Below, in pieces: positions 8,463-17,722 of a DNA stretch of 59,496 nucleotides. The stretch's first letter is position 1; the number at the start of each line of letters is the position of its first letter. The DNA is taken from contig CALUGU010000005.1 in assembly GCA_944320255.1 (NCBI GenBank), positions 1 to 59,496 of the forward strand, written 5' to 3'. The notes under the pieces were generated by a model that was not told where the DNA came from, did no database searches, and saw only the letters and a list, made by a program, of their open reading frames with translations. Position numbers and translations under genes: made by a program. This stretch comes from an uncultured Prevotella sp. GTDB lineage: Bacteria; Bacteroidota; Bacteroidia; Bacteroidales; Bacteroidaceae.

Positions 8463-8540
8463 GCCAAGGGCTAAGGCGGGGCTTCTGTTCCGTTTGCGGC
8501 GTGTCCGCCGTCGGCATATCCCTTCTCCTTAGCCCTTGGC
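8463..8540. terminator. 14-bp inverted repeat between DUF349 and TPR genes
   Basis: GCCAAGGGCTAAGG (8463-8476) and CCTTAGCCCTTGGC (8527-8540) are perfectly complementary with a 50-base loop. It follows the DUF349 stop by 11 bases on the minus strand, where it could form a terminator or processing hairpin. Confidence 0.5.
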
Positions 8541-8551
8541 TTTGGTGTTGA

Positions 8552-10444
8552 TTAGTTGTTTTCGGCGTCGATGGCCTTTATCTTTTCACGCACAAGGTTC
8601 ATTTCGTCTTTCAGTTTCTGCACCTTGCGGTTCATCTCGTCGATGAGCGAGTTGCCCTTCTTGCTCGACGCGCTCAGGAAGCCGATGTTGTTCTCGTAAG
8701 TCTGTATCTCCTGTTTCAGCCCCTCGTAGCGTCTCATCAGGCGCGAGCGTTCGTTGTCGAGGGCGTTGCCGCCTTTCTCCGCCACGTTCTTGATGTTGCT
8801 CTTGAACTTGTCTAAGCGGCGGCGCGCCGTGGTGACGTTGAGTTCCTTGTAGAGCTTGTCAAGTATGTCGTGGTATTCCTTATATACGGAGTCTTTCTCC
8901 TTGAAGGGCACGTGCCCTACGGCGTTGAACTGTTCCACCAGCTCGCGCACCTTTTCCTGTATGTCGTCGGCGGCATCCTCGGCCAAGGCCTTCAGCTGCG
9001 CTATGATGTCGCGCTTCTTCTCAAGGTTGGCGCGTTCCTCGTTGCGCGTGCCGGCGTTTGCGCTGTTGCGTGCGTCGAAGAAGTGGTTGCAGGCGCCGAG
9101 GAAGTCAGCCCACAGCTTGTCGCCTAATTTCTTCGGCACCATGCCTATGGTCTTCCATTCCTTTTGCAGGGCTATGAGCTTCTCGCTCGTCGCCTTCCAG
9201 TCCGTGCTGTCTTTCAGGGCCATAGCCTGTTCTACGAGTGCCTTTTTCTTCTCCGCGTTTTCAGAGAACTGCTGTTTCAGGGCCTTGAAGTATTCGGCTT
9301 TCTTGCTGAAGAAGTCGTCGCAGGCGGCGCGGAAACGCTCGAATATCTTGACGTTCATCTTCTGCGGTGCGAAGCCTATCGTCTTCCATTCAGCCTGGAT
9401 GGCGATTATTTCCTTTGTCTTCTTGTCCCATTCCGAGGCGTTCTTTATCTCGCTTCCGGCTATTTCCTCGACCTTTTCGCAGAGAGCCGTTTTCTTTGTC
9501 AGGTTCTCTTCCTCCTTGCCGCGCAGTTCCTCGAAGTGCTGTTGGTGGCGTTTGTTCACCACGGTAGAGGCGGCCTTGAAGCGCGCCCATATCTCCTCGC
9601 GCAGCTCTTTGGCCACGGGGCCTGTCTCGCGGTATTCCTGGTGCAGCTCTTGCAGCTGGTGGAACGCGCTTATCACGTCGCTCTCCTCGGCCAGCTTCTC
9701 GGCGGCTTCGCAGAGTCGCGTCTTTATTTCGAGGTTCTTCTTGAAGTCGTATTCACGCGCTTCGCTGTTCAGCTTCAGCAGGTCGTAGAACTGCTCTACG
9801 TACAGCTGGTAGTTGCGCCACAGCTCGTTGGCCTTTTCGGCTGGCACGAGCTTGATGTCTTTCCATTCCTGTTGCAGCTTCTTGAACTCCTGATATGACT
9901 TGTTCGCCTCTTCAGGCGAAGTCACCATGGCCTTTATCTTTTCTATTATGTCGAGTTTCTTCTTGAGGTTTTCCTGTTTTTCCTTTTCTTGTTCCAAGAA
10001 GATTTTCGCGCGTTTCTCCTTAATGACGCTCATCTCGGCCTTGAATTCTTCCTCGTCGGCGTCGGGCTGCACCTTGTAAGCGTCGGGGTCGCCGCCGCCT
10101 TCTATGTATGCTTTCATGTCCGCCTCCCTTTCTGCGAAGTGCAGTTTATAGAAGGCGGTCTTGAGGATTTCCATTTCGTCTTTTTGCGGGTTCTCGTCGC
10201 TGTGGGCGATTTCCTTCAGGCGCTCAATGACCTCTTTCTTGCTCTTGTACACCTTCTTTTGTTCGGGTGCGTCGGCTTCAGTTTGTGCAGAAGGTGCTTC
10301 TTCCGTGCCAACTGTTGTTGTTTCTTGTGTTTCGTTGGCGACGTCAGTGTTGCCGCCGTTCCGGTCGCTGTTGTCAGCCGGTGCGACATTCAGCAGTTCT
10401 TCTGTCTTTTCTTGACCGAGAGTGTTTTCTTGAGAGTCCATCAT
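8552..10444 (-). CDS. DUF349 coiled-coil repeat protein
   Basis: I place the start at 10444 (MMDSQEN), giving about 630 residues; an upstream start at 10504 is possible but adds a basic, unrelated N-terminus. After an acidic, low-complexity N-terminus of about 110 residues come four to five DUF349 repeats. Each is a helical unit with the W..Ig..p....lw.rF....d.FF pattern, for example EWKTIGFAPQKMNVKIFERF and EWKTIGMVPKKLGDKLWADF. The C-terminus is coiled coil. DUF349 proteins are common in Bacteroidetes; their biochemical role is not established. The promoter at 10587-10618 leaves a leader of about 135 bases. Confidence 0.82.
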   Translation of the reverse strand: MMDSQENTLGQEKTEELLNVAPADNSDRNGGNTDVANETQETTTVGTEEAPSAQTEADAPEQKKVYKSKKEVIERLKEIAHSDENPQKDEMEILKTAFYKLHFAEREADMKAYIEGGGDPDAYKVQPDADEEEFKAEMSVIKEKRAKIFLEQEKEKQENLKKKLDIIEKIKAMVTSPEEANKSYQEFKKLQQEWKDIKLVPAEKANELWRNYQLYVEQFYDLLKLNSEAREYDFKKNLEIKTRLCEAAEKLAEESDVISAFHQLQELHQEYRETGPVAKELREEIWARFKAASTVVNKRHQQHFEELRGKEEENLTKKTALCEKVEEIAGSEIKNASEWDKKTKEIIAIQAEWKTIGFAPQKMNVKIFERFRAACDDFFSKKAEYFKALKQQFSENAEKKKALVEQAMALKDSTDWKATSEKLIALQKEWKTIGMVPKKLGDKLWADFLGACNHFFDARNSANAGTRNEERANLEKKRDIIAQLKALAEDAADDIQEKVRELVEQFNAVGHVPFKEKDSVYKEYHDILDKLYKELNVTTARRRLDKFKSNIKNVAEKGGNALDNERSRLMRRYEGLKQEIQTYENNIGFLSASSKKGNSLIDEMNRKVQKLKDEMNLVREKIKAIDAENN

Positions 10445-10586
10445 ATAATCTGTTTTAGTTTGCAAGCCTCCAGACATGGCCCGGCGTTCCTTGGCGCGTC
10501 TCACTTTGCCTGTTGTGCTTGCGCCTTTTGGCCGCGCTTGTCTGCTTGTGCCTTGTCTGCTTGTTGACTAATATGTTATAGGTGTG

Positions 10587-10618
10587 CAAACTTAATTAAA
10601 ATTATCGTAAATCGGCAA
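10587..10618 (-). promoter_or_regulatory. promoter of DUF349 gene
   Basis: Minus strand TTG (10616-10618), 21-base spacer, TAAGTTTG (10587-10594). Confidence 0.65.
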
Positions 10619-10648
10619 ATAATTTTCAAAAAAGTGGTTATTTCCTTA

Positions 10649-11575
10649 CTAAATGAGCCGTTTGTGGCGGAAAATCCACCATGATATGCCTGAAATCAGG
10701 GCCGACACCACTATCGCGATGAGGAAGCCGAACCTGTTGGTTTCCATGCCGTTAATCAGGTTCATTCCGAAGATGCTCGCTATCAGGGTGGGGAACATCA
10801 GGATTATCGACACCGAGGTGAGCGTACGCATCACGGTGTTCATGTTGTTGTTGATGATGCTTGAGTACGTGTCCATCGTCGATTCGAGGATGTCCGAGTA
10901 TATGTTTGTTGTCTCGCGCGCCTGGCTCATCTCGATGTTCACGTCCTCGATGAGGTCGGCGTCAAGCTCGTCCACCTGCAACTTGAACTTCAGCTTGGCC
11001 AGGAGGTTCTCGTTGCCGCGGATTGACGTGATGAAGTAAGTAAGCGAATCTTGCAGGCGCGACAGGCCGATGAGCGACTCGTTGTTCACCTCGCGGTCGA
11101 GGTTGCGCTTGGCTTTCTCGATGAGGTTGTTGATTTGCTTCAGCCGTTTCAGGTACCACACGGCCGACGAGAGGAACAGGCGGAATATCATGTCAACGTA
11201 GTCGGTGAAGCCTTCGCCGCGCTTCTGCTGGTAGCTTACGAAGTCTATCATCATGTTCGTCTCGTGGTAGCACACCGTTATCGTGACGTCGCGCTTGTGG
11301 ATGATGCCCAGCGGCACGGTGGTGTAAGGCGTGCGCGAGCGTATCTCCTTGACGAAGGGGATGCGCAGGATTATCAGCATCCAGCCGTCGTCGTACTCGT
11401 AACGGGCGCGCTCGTCGTTGTCGCTGATGTCTGAAAGGAAATAGTCGGGTATCTTAAATTCTTCTTCGAGAAGACGCTGGTCGTCTTCCGTAGGACAAGT
11501 CACTTGTATCCAGCAGTTCGGTTTCCACTGGCCGATCTGCTTCAGACCCTTGTTGGTGTTCCAGTATGTTCTCAT
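10649..11575 (-). CDS. corA: CorA-family magnesium/divalent cation transporter
   Basis: CorA forms a pentameric Mg2+ channel in the inner membrane. The 308-residue product has the long cytoplasmic alpha/beta and helical N-terminal part. The two C-terminal transmembrane helices carry the family signature GMN (FGMNLINGME) at the end of helix 1. A basic C-terminus (RHKRLI) follows helix 2. The usual Mg-selectivity loop after GMN is NGME here. It stands alone with its own promoter and a structured leader of about 125 bases (hairpins around GAGAAGGCACGGCTCTC and GGGCGGTCTTCCCACC). I do not recognise that leader as a known Mg sensor. Confidence 0.88.
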   Translation of the reverse strand: MRTYWNTNKGLKQIGQWKPNCWIQVTCPTEDDQRLLEEEFKIPDYFLSDISDNDERARYEYDDGWMLIILRIPFVKEIRSRTPYTTVPLGIIHKRDVTITVCYHETNMMIDFVSYQQKRGEGFTDYVDMIFRLFLSSAVWYLKRLKQINNLIEKAKRNLDREVNNESLIGLSRLQDSLTYFITSIRGNENLLAKLKFKLQVDELDADLIEDVNIEMSQARETTNIYSDILESTMDTYSSIINNNMNTVMRTLTSVSIILMFPTLIASIFGMNLINGMETNRFGFLIAIVVSALISGISWWIFRHKRLI

Positions 11576-11705
11576 TTGCTAATCCTCCGAAAATGTTACG
11601 CTTGGTGGGAAGACCGCCCATGAGAGCCGTGCCTTCTCACTTTACAAGTTCATCTTTTCCGCGTGATAATCGTCCATATAAATGTTGAATTTCTGTTTTG
11701 CGCTG

Positions 11706-11736
11706 CAAAATTAGCGCAAAAAATGGAAAAATGCAA
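11706..11736 (-). promoter_or_regulatory. corA promoter
   Basis: Minus strand TTG (11734-11736), 20-base spacer, TAATTTTG (11706-11713). Confidence 0.65.
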
Positions 11737-11856
11737 AATAAAAATGGAAAAATCGCCCGCCACGGCTTGCTGTTAATAATAAACCTGATTGGCCTAATGG
11801 GACTTATAGGGGATTGCCGGCTTGGTGGTTATTTGCTCAAAGGTTGTAGTCTGCCG

Positions 11857-12801
11857 TCACCTCGGCCTGTTGAAGAGCGGCTTTCCGCTGAACCACAGCG
11901 GCGCCTTGGCCCGGTCCATGACCCACGCCACGGCTAAGCTGCCCGCTATCGTGAACGCCACTGACGCTGCCGTGTAGAGCAACGCCGTAGGGTCGAAGGC
12001 GAACATTGTGACAAAACGTTTCGTGATAATCGTGAACATTGGCGAAAACAGCAGTATCGCAAGCGTGTTCTCGCCGATGAAGTGCGTGGCGGCCTTCACC
12101 TTGCCGCCAAGCAGCGGATAGGCGGCGAGGGCCAAGCTCACGGCGAGCCACGTCATCGCGGCGCCTTGCAGTGTGGAACGGTCGAGCCCGCCGGGCGACA
12201 CGGCGGCCATCACCGCCAGCGGCACGGCGGCCAGCAGGGTGGGGCTGAAGGCCTGCGTCAGCTTCATGCCGCTCATCCTGACGGCGGCCCCGGCCATGAA
12301 ATACATCGCGTTGGCCATCTGCACCACGCCCGCCAGCGCGTCGGCGGCGTAGAACGCCACGCCCGTCAGGCACAGCGTGGCAGCCGCGCCGAGGCGCGGG
12401 CGCAGGCGGCTCACGGCGTAATAAATAAGGTAACAGACGATGAGCGTGTGCAAATACCAGTAAGGGCCGAGGGGATGCAGCAGCAGTTTGTCGAAGAACA
12501 CCGTCGCCGTAAGCCCGTCGATGTGCTCACGTATGGGCAGGAGCGACGCCATGTAGACGTACCCCGCCTCCATGACGGCATACGGCACGAACAGCCATTT
12601 GATTTGTTTCGCCAGCTTGCCGAAGCCTTTGCCCATGTTGGCAAGATAGCCCGAAATCACCAAAAAGGCGGGCATGTGGAACGTATAGACCACCTGTTTG
12701 GCGTAAGGATACTTGTCGCCGACGTAGACCAAATGGAAGATTATCATCAGCACGATGAACACGCACTTCAGGTAGTCAATCTCTCTTACACGGTTTTGCA
12801 T
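11857..12801 (-). CDS. integral membrane acyltransferase (acyltransferase 3 family)
   Basis: The 314-residue protein starts with the typical REIDYLKCVFIVLMIIFHL, carrying the catalytic-type His in the first helix, and continues with some ten hydrophobic helices. Other family marks are TFHMPAFLVISGYL and LGPYWYLHTLIVCY. Family members O-acylate (usually acetylate) cell-surface sugars. The target here is unknown and no glycan gene is adjacent. A TACTTTTG box lies 26 bases upstream on the minus strand (12828-12835). Confidence 0.85.
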   Translation of the reverse strand: MQNRVREIDYLKCVFIVLMIIFHLVYVGDKYPYAKQVVYTFHMPAFLVISGYLANMGKGFGKLAKQIKWLFVPYAVMEAGYVYMASLLPIREHIDGLTATVFFDKLLLHPLGPYWYLHTLIVCYLIYYAVSRLRPRLGAAATLCLTGVAFYAADALAGVVQMANAMYFMAGAAVRMSGMKLTQAFSPTLLAAVPLAVMAAVSPGGLDRSTLQGAAMTWLAVSLALAAYPLLGGKVKAATHFIGENTLAILLFSPMFTIITKRFVTMFAFDPTALLYTAASVAFTIAGSLAVAWVMDRAKAPLWFSGKPLFNRPR

Positions 12802-12827
12802 TTCGCTTTTACGGTTGTTTACTTTTG

Positions 12828-12835
12828 CAAAAGTA
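12828..12835 (-). promoter_or_regulatory. -7 box of the acyltransferase promoter
   Basis: Minus strand TACTTTTG, 26 bases upstream of the start; no clear -33. Confidence 0.45.
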
Positions 12836-12960
12836 ATGATATTGCACCCCTTATGCCGCTTTATGCTTGTGTTTTTATTATATTTAACGTTTCACGGCAT
12901 TATGTTTGAGCCGTTGAAACCTTCCGTTTGGACGGCTTTTTGTCACGGCTTCATAACCCG

Positions 12961-13095
12961 CTGGCAATCAACGGCTTGCCATACGCTTTGCAAGATGCGG
13001 CAAATCGCATTTCAATTTACGGCAAACCGCAACGCAAAAGGCCGTCTTTCGCAATGCGAAAAACGGCCTTTTGCAAAACAGCTTGTTAACCGCTG
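12961..13095. repeat. family A repeat array, copy 3
   Basis: The array starts next to GCTGGCAATCAACGGC. It runs through units such as CAAGATGCGGCAAATCGC, TTTACGGCAAACCGC, GCAAAAGGCCGTCTTTCGC and AAAACGGCCTTTTGC, and ends at CAGCTTGTTAACCGCTG. GCAAAAGGCCGTCTTTCGC and GCGAAAAACGGCCTTTTGC are inverted copies. It sits between the acyltransferase start and the cotH stop and fills most of that 301-base gap. Confidence 0.75.
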
Positions 13096-13102
13096 TCTTT
13101 TG

Positions 13103-14584
13103 TTACTTGCCTTTGCCTTTTCCTATTGATTTCCTGCCGTTGCGTATTATCACCCCTTTGTATACTCCGGCGTCGGTTACGGGCGTGCCGTCTATGGCGT
13201 AAGCCTTGTCCGCTTGGACGTCCTTGCCGGCGTCGATGCCGGCTATTCCGGTTTCCACGCCAAGCGTTTCAGACACGCTTTGGAAGTTTCTTGCGTACCA
13301 GTCTTTCACGTAAGCCAGTTCTTCATTGATGTCTTCGGTCAGCGGCACGGGGTTGCCGTTCCATTTTTCGTACTCCCTTTGCCATGCGCCCGACTTCGTG
13401 AAAGCCTCGCCGTAGTCGTCGAGTCGCTTGCACACGCTTTCCACCGAGAGCAGCGTCTTGCCCAACTGGCTCCATTGTTCCTTTATGCCGTCCATGAAGT
13501 TGTCGGCGTTGCTTGTCGTCAATGTGTTGAACAGCTTTGACCTCCAGATGAGTTCCACGTCCGTGGGATGGTCGTAATATTCGCCGTTCCATTCGCCTCC
13601 GAACGACGTGTCCATATCCCACGGCGTTATGAGGAAGCGGACGCCCTTGTTGATGTTCACCGTGCTGAGGAACGTGTTCTTCATAATGCAGTCCCGGTAG
13701 TTAGTGGCGAATATCAACATAGCGTAGGCCGTGAGGTTTTCGGGATACAGGTGGTCTTTGTAATTCTGCTTGAAATAGCTCTCCGAGGTTTGGAAAAAGT
13801 CGATGAAGTCCATCAGCGGCTGCCACGACTCGGCGCAGGGGTAGTCGTCGGGATGTTGCAGTTCCCAGCCGTTCCACGTCTCCCCGTCCACCGGGGTCGT
13901 CTTGTCGTACCCCAACAGCTGCGTTGCGTCCGTCCAGCTGTCGCCCTTGTAGAGCACTCCTTTTATCGTCACGCCGCCGTCGTCTTCCTCGTCGGCCTTC
14001 TTCAGGCCGAGCAGTTTGCGGTTGATTTTGTCCGTCATGCAGTACAGCCCGTGGTAGTCGCCGTTGATGAAAAGCTCCACGAACACGCCGAGAGTGCCGT
14101 TGCGGTTGCCGTAGTCGGTGTCGTAAGGCGTCCGGTTGAGTTCGTTCCAGATGTCGAAACACAGGCGGTTGCGCATGCGTATGCGGTCGATGGCCATTGC
14201 GTCGAGTATCCAGCTGTCGTCTTCTCGTATGCCGAATATGTTTACGTCCACCTTCTCCCCGCTCTCGTCGGTGGGCTTGATGGCGAACGACTTTTTGTCA
14301 TAAGCCAGCGAGGACGTGCCGCGGTATTTCACTCGGCATCCCGTCTTGAAGCGTTCCTGTCCGTTAGTCCTCGCCTTTTTGTCGAATATTTCTATCGTGC
14401 CCGTTATCTCTTCTTCCTTCGTCACGGCGTCGATGTCGGTCGTGAGGTTCACTAACGGCAGCGAGTTCTCGTCGGCTGCGGCCGTCATCCGTTCGTAGTC
14501 GCTCCCCTCTTGGGCGTTCGCCGCCGTCGTCACGGTTAACGCCAAGGCGGCCAATAAGGCGTAAGTCAGTTTTCTCATTCTCAT
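13103..14584 (-). CDS. secreted CotH-kinase-family protein
   Basis: A start at 14584 gives 493 residues with a signal peptide (MRMRKLTYALL...ANAQ). Alternative starts at 14596 and 14608 only lengthen the n-region. CotH signatures are clear: VKYRGTSSLAYDKKSFAIK, then DDSWILDAMAIDRIRMRN, then VFVELFINGDYHGLYCMTDK (the family's G.Y.l.E.i motif with Lys), and TPWDMDTSFGGEW near residue 320 with the conserved D.D. In eukaryotes and Bacillus, CotH-type proteins are atypical secreted protein kinases. The Bacteroidetes forms are uncharacterised. The C-terminus (VYKGVIIRNGRKSI) looks like the short tail common on secreted Prevotella proteins. Confidence 0.85.
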   Translation of the reverse strand: MRMRKLTYALLAALALTVTTAANAQEGSDYERMTAAADENSLPLVNLTTDIDAVTKEEEITGTIEIFDKKARTNGQERFKTGCRVKYRGTSSLAYDKKSFAIKPTDESGEKVDVNIFGIREDDSWILDAMAIDRIRMRNRLCFDIWNELNRTPYDTDYGNRNGTLGVFVELFINGDYHGLYCMTDKINRKLLGLKKADEEDDGGVTIKGVLYKGDSWTDATQLLGYDKTTPVDGETWNGWELQHPDDYPCAESWQPLMDFIDFFQTSESYFKQNYKDHLYPENLTAYAMLIFATNYRDCIMKNTFLSTVNINKGVRFLITPWDMDTSFGGEWNGEYYDHPTDVELIWRSKLFNTLTTSNADNFMDGIKEQWSQLGKTLLSVESVCKRLDDYGEAFTKSGAWQREYEKWNGNPVPLTEDINEELAYVKDWYARNFQSVSETLGVETGIAGIDAGKDVQADKAYAIDGTPVTDAGVYKGVIIRNGRKSIGKGKGK

Positions 14585-14615
14585 CGTTTTAGTCATATAT
14601 GTTTGCAATCTTATG

Positions 14616-14648
14616 AAAAAGGCGGAATGTCAGCAGCGACATTCCGCC
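14616..14648 (-). terminator. pepD-side terminator before cotH
   Basis: A perfect 11-bp stem, GGCGGAATGTC (14621-14631) with GACATTCCGCC (14638-14648), has a 6-base loop. On the minus strand it is followed by TTTTT. It lies between pepD (stop 14706) and cotH, so it terminates pepD transcription. Confidence 0.85.
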
Positions 14649-14705
14649 TCATGTTGATGGCCCTAAATGTGTGCATCGGCCTTTTCTTGTTATACTTTCG
14701 TAGTC

Positions 14706-16163
14706 TTACTTTTCAGGTATCTCCTCAAGGGTCTTTGTCAGCAACGCCCAGAACTTGCTCGTCGAGGGCCAGTGGGCACGTTCGCTCGGAGTGTGGGGGG
14801 AGAGCAGCGTCGGGCCGAACGAGCAGATGTCAAGACCCGGATACTTTGAAAGTATGATGCTGCACTCAAGGCCTGCGTGCACCACTTGCACCTTAGGCTC
14901 GTTGCCGAACAGGTCGTTGTATATCTTGCGCATGCGCTTTATCAGCTCGCTGTCTGTGTTCGGATCCCATCCGCCGTAAGCTCCGCTGAACTCGACCTTC
15001 ATCCCGGCCATGCTGAAACAGCTTTCGAGCGACGTGGCCAGTTCGTCTTTCTTTGTCTCGCTTGAGCTGCGGGCGAGGATTTTCACAGCCGCCTTGCCGC
15101 CCTCGATGTCAACGATGGCGAGGTTCGACGACGTTTCAACGATGTTGGGTATCGACGGGATGTAGCGCCACACGCCGTTGTGCGCAGCGTAGATGGCGTC
15201 AACGAGGTTGTCTTGGATTTCCTGCGGCACTACCTTCGACGGCAGTTCCACTTCCTCTACGATAACCTCTATTTCGTCTTCGATGCCCTTGTATTCGTCG
15301 TTGAACGTCTCGCGGTAGTCGGCTACCAGCTCTTTCAGGTCGTCAACGTTCTCCTTCGGCAGTGTCAGCACGGCCTCGGCTTCGCGCGGGATGGCGTTGC
15401 GCATGTTGCCTCCGTGCCATGAAGCGAGCTGCGCGTCGTCGTCGGCGATGGCCTCGCGGATGATGCGGACGAGCATCTTGTTGGCGTTTCCGCGTCCCAC
15501 TCCGATTTCAAGTCCGGAGTGTCCGCCCTTGAGTCCCTTGATGGTTACGCGCACGGCGGCGTCCTCCTTGTCGCTGTCGGCCTCTTGGTAGTCCATCGTA
15601 GCCGTGATGTCTACGCCGCCCGCGCTGCCTATGATGAGTTCGCCCTCCTCCTCGGTGTCGAGGTTGAGCAGTATCTCACCTTCCAGTTCGCCCGCCGGCA
15701 GGTCGTTCGCACCGTACATTCCGGTCTCCTCGTCGGCGGTGATCAACGCCTCTACGGGGCCGTGCTTCAGGTCTTTCGCCTCCATTACGGCCATTATCGC
15801 AGCCACTCCGAGGCCGTCGTCCGCGCCGAGGGTGGTGCCCTTCGCCTTCACCCAGTCGCCGTCGATGTAGATCTCTATGGGGTCGGTCTCAAAGTTGTGC
15901 GTGCTGTCTTTCTCCTTCTGCGGCACCATGTCCATGTGCGCTTGCAGTATGGTTGTCTTGCGGTTCTCCATTCCTGGCGTGGCGGGTTTGCGCATGACGA
16001 TGTTCCCGGCCTCGTCTTGGAAGGCCTCCACGCCGATGTTCTTGGCGAAGTCGAGCAGGAACTGCTGCACTTTCTCGCGGTGTCCCGACGGACGTGGAAC
16101 TTGTGTCAGCGCGTAGAAGTTGCGCCAGATGCATTCAGGTTTCAGGTTTTTGATTTCACTCAT
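14706..16163 (-). CDS. pepD: aminoacyl-histidine dipeptidase (M20 family)
   Basis: PepD is a cytosolic di-zinc dipeptidase that cleaves Xaa-His dipeptides such as carnosine, with some wider action. At 485 residues it has the normal length. The M20 zinc ligands are visible: AHMDM (His76, Asp78), GADDGLG (Asp115) and ADEETG (Glu145/Glu146). The lid domain is marked by KGGHSGLEIGVGRGNANK, with the dimer His. The C-terminal HAGLECSI supplies the last His. Single gene; an AT-rich hairpin lies upstream of its start and an intrinsic terminator follows its stop. Confidence 0.93.
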   Translation of the reverse strand: MSEIKNLKPECIWRNFYALTQVPRPSGHREKVQQFLLDFAKNIGVEAFQDEAGNIVMRKPATPGMENRKTTILQAHMDMVPQKEKDSTHNFETDPIEIYIDGDWVKAKGTTLGADDGLGVAAIMAVMEAKDLKHGPVEALITADEETGMYGANDLPAGELEGEILLNLDTEEEGELIIGSAGGVDITATMDYQEADSDKEDAAVRVTIKGLKGGHSGLEIGVGRGNANKMLVRIIREAIADDDAQLASWHGGNMRNAIPREAEAVLTLPKENVDDLKELVADYRETFNDEYKGIEDEIEVIVEEVELPSKVVPQEIQDNLVDAIYAAHNGVWRYIPSIPNIVETSSNLAIVDIEGGKAAVKILARSSSETKKDELATSLESCFSMAGMKVEFSGAYGGWDPNTDSELIKRMRKIYNDLFGNEPKVQVVHAGLECSIILSKYPGLDICSFGPTLLSPHTPSERAHWPSTSKFWALLTKTLEEIPEK

Positions 16164-16198
16164 AGCATTTAATTTTTTAATTAAAGGTTATTTTTTAG

Positions 16199-16303
16199 TT
16201 AAGAATTAAGAGTTAAGAATTAAGAAGAACACCTTTCTTGGCAGTTTTTCTTTTAGTGCGGCGAGGCATATTTTCTTAATTTTTAATTTTTAATTCTTAA
16301 TTA
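16199..16303. repeat. AT-rich inverted repeat of AATTAAG units (family E)
   Basis: The left arm 16199-16227 (AAGAATTAAGAGTTAAGAA...) and the imperfect right arm 16272-16303 (TTCTTAATTTTTAATTTTTA...) lie between the UPF0104 stop and the pepD start. The right arm overlaps the UPF0104 stop codon. The arms use the same words as the repeats at 35259 and 37637. Confidence 0.6.
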
Positions 16304-17285
16304 TTTTCCTCGTGAACGCCAGCGCGGCCCAGCTGTAAATGCCGAGGGCGATGACGAGCAACGTTTGCACCGAGTGGACGATTAGCACGAAGTAAAGCGC
16401 GCTGTTGTCGGCCACGCCGTAGAGTATGAGCATCGTCTTCACGGCGAAATGCCACGGCCCGGCCCCGTTGGGGGTCGGCACTATGACGGCTATGCTGCCT
16501 ACCACGAACGTCACCAAGGCGCAGTCGAAGCCTAAGCCGGCGGTGAAGTCGAAGCAGAAGAACGTCAGGTAGTAGTGCAGGAAGTAGCACACCCAGATGC
16601 CGACGGTGTAAAAGATGAACAGGGGGATGTTCTTCACGCTCTTGAGCGACATCACCCCTTGCCATATACCGCCGAAAGTGGCCTTTACCTTATTATATAT
16701 TGACAGCTTCTTCAGCAGTATGTGCAGCAGGAACACCACGGCCACTGCGCACGCCGCGGTGACGATGTAGCCCGTGGCGGAGAACTTGCCGAGGATGGAG
16801 TCAACGCTCGTGCCCGTGCGGCTGAAGAACGTCGAGAACACCCTCATTTGCATCAGCAGCGTCAGCACGCACACAACGGCCATCAGCAGCATGTCTATGG
16901 CGCGCTCCGTCACCACCGTTCCGAGGGCTTTCGAGAAAGAAACGCCGTCGTATCTCTTGAGCACCCCGCAGCGTGTGAACTCCCCGATGCGTGGCACTAC
17001 GAGGCTTGCCGCGTAAGAGAGGAATATCGAATGCACGGCGGTCGCCGTCCTCGCGTGCTCGCCTATAGGCTCAAGCGTTTGCCGCCAACGCCATCCGCGG
17101 AACATCTGCGCCAGTATGCCGAAGGGGAAGGAGAGGAGCATCCACGTCCAGTCCATCCCGTGCAGCAGGATGTCGTCAACGCTCTTGAAGTCGAAGTCGC
17201 GGTACATCCAATAAAGGATTGCGCCTCCGAAGGTTATCGGAAGCAGTATCTTGACCACGTTGTTGACGAATGTCCTTGTTTTCAC
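16290..17285 (-). CDS. UPF0104 / lysylphosphatidylglycerol-synthase-TM-domain protein
   Basis: The protein is about 331 residues with eight or so hydrophobic helices and the family pattern GWRWRQTL, YAASLVVPRIGEFTRCGVL and VPTPNGAGPWHF. This is the flippase-like half of MprF, here without a synthase domain. Such stand-alone proteins (YbhN type) are thought to move lipids across the inner membrane. I chose a GTG start at 17285 (GTG AAA ACA AGG), because a TAAGTTTG promoter box lies 22 bases upstream. The much longer open frame to 17810 is polar, low-complexity and reads through a family A repeat array, so it is not protein. Confidence 0.8.
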   Translation of the reverse strand: MKTRTFVNNVVKILLPITFGGAILYWMYRDFDFKSVDDILLHGMDWTWMLLSFPFGILAQMFRGWRWRQTLEPIGEHARTATAVHSIFLSYAASLVVPRIGEFTRCGVLKRYDGVSFSKALGTVVTERAIDMLLMAVVCVLTLLMQMRVFSTFFSRTGTSVDSILGKFSATGYIVTAACAVAVVFLLHILLKKLSIYNKVKATFGGIWQGVMSLKSVKNIPLFIFYTVGIWVCYFLHYYLTFFCFDFTAGLGFDCALVTFVVGSIAVIVPTPNGAGPWHFAVKTMLILYGVADNSALYFVLIVHSVQTLLVIALGIYSWAALAFTRKIIKN

Positions 17286-17306
17286 TCTTGGTAAATGTAT
17301 TCCGTG

Positions 17307-17314
17307 CAAACTTA
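17307..17314 (-). promoter_or_regulatory. -7 box that fixes the UPF0104 start
   Basis: Minus strand TAAGTTTG. Transcription would begin within about 15 bases of the GTG at 17285, so the longer upstream frame cannot be in this transcript. Confidence 0.6.
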
Positions 17315-17520
17315 CAACAAAATTTTGAAACGGCGTTATCCAATTAGGTATTTTTAACCCAAATCGGTCTTCATGCCGCCTGGCTGGTTTACGCTTTGGC
17401 GTGAAGTCCTTTTGGCGTGAAGTCCTGACGGCGGTCGCCCGGCGGTTTTCAAGGCCGCCTGTCAGCGTCAGGCTCCTGTTCGCTCCATGCTTTTGCCACG
17501 CCCCGTTTTGCCCGCCGTGC

Positions 17521-17632
17521 AACCCGTTGATAATCAGCGGCTTTCCAATTTGCCGTCTTTTGGCTTGTAAAAGATGGCTTTTCGGCGTGCCGTTTGCCGT
17601 CTTTTGCGTGGCCGTTTGCCGTGTCTTGCAAT
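17521..17632. repeat. family A repeat array, copy 4
   Basis: The array begins at CCCGTTGATAATCAGCGGC and continues with TTTGCCGTCTTTTGGC, TGTAAAAGATGGCTTTTC, TTTGCCGTCTTTTGCGTGG and CCGTTTGCCGTGTCTTGC. The last units are 22 bases apart. It lies in the 546-base divergent gap between the UPF0104 gene and ppk. Confidence 0.75.
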
Positions 17633-17707
17633 CACGTCGGCGGCCTTTGTAATAATATTTTATTGTTATTTTAACATATTCTACACCGCAATGTAGGATA
17701 ATAACGC

Positions 17708-17715
17708 TAACTTTG
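17708..17715 (+). promoter_or_regulatory. -7 box of the ppk promoter
   Basis: TAACTTTG, 116 bases before the ppk start codon; the -33 region is weak. Confidence 0.55.
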
Positions 17716-17722
17716 CAACAGA

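Noticed and set aside
12082-12909. 275-codon open frame antisense to the acyltransferase
   Set aside because: His/Arg-rich composition typical of a reverse-strand shadow; the opposite strand encodes a clear membrane acyltransferase.
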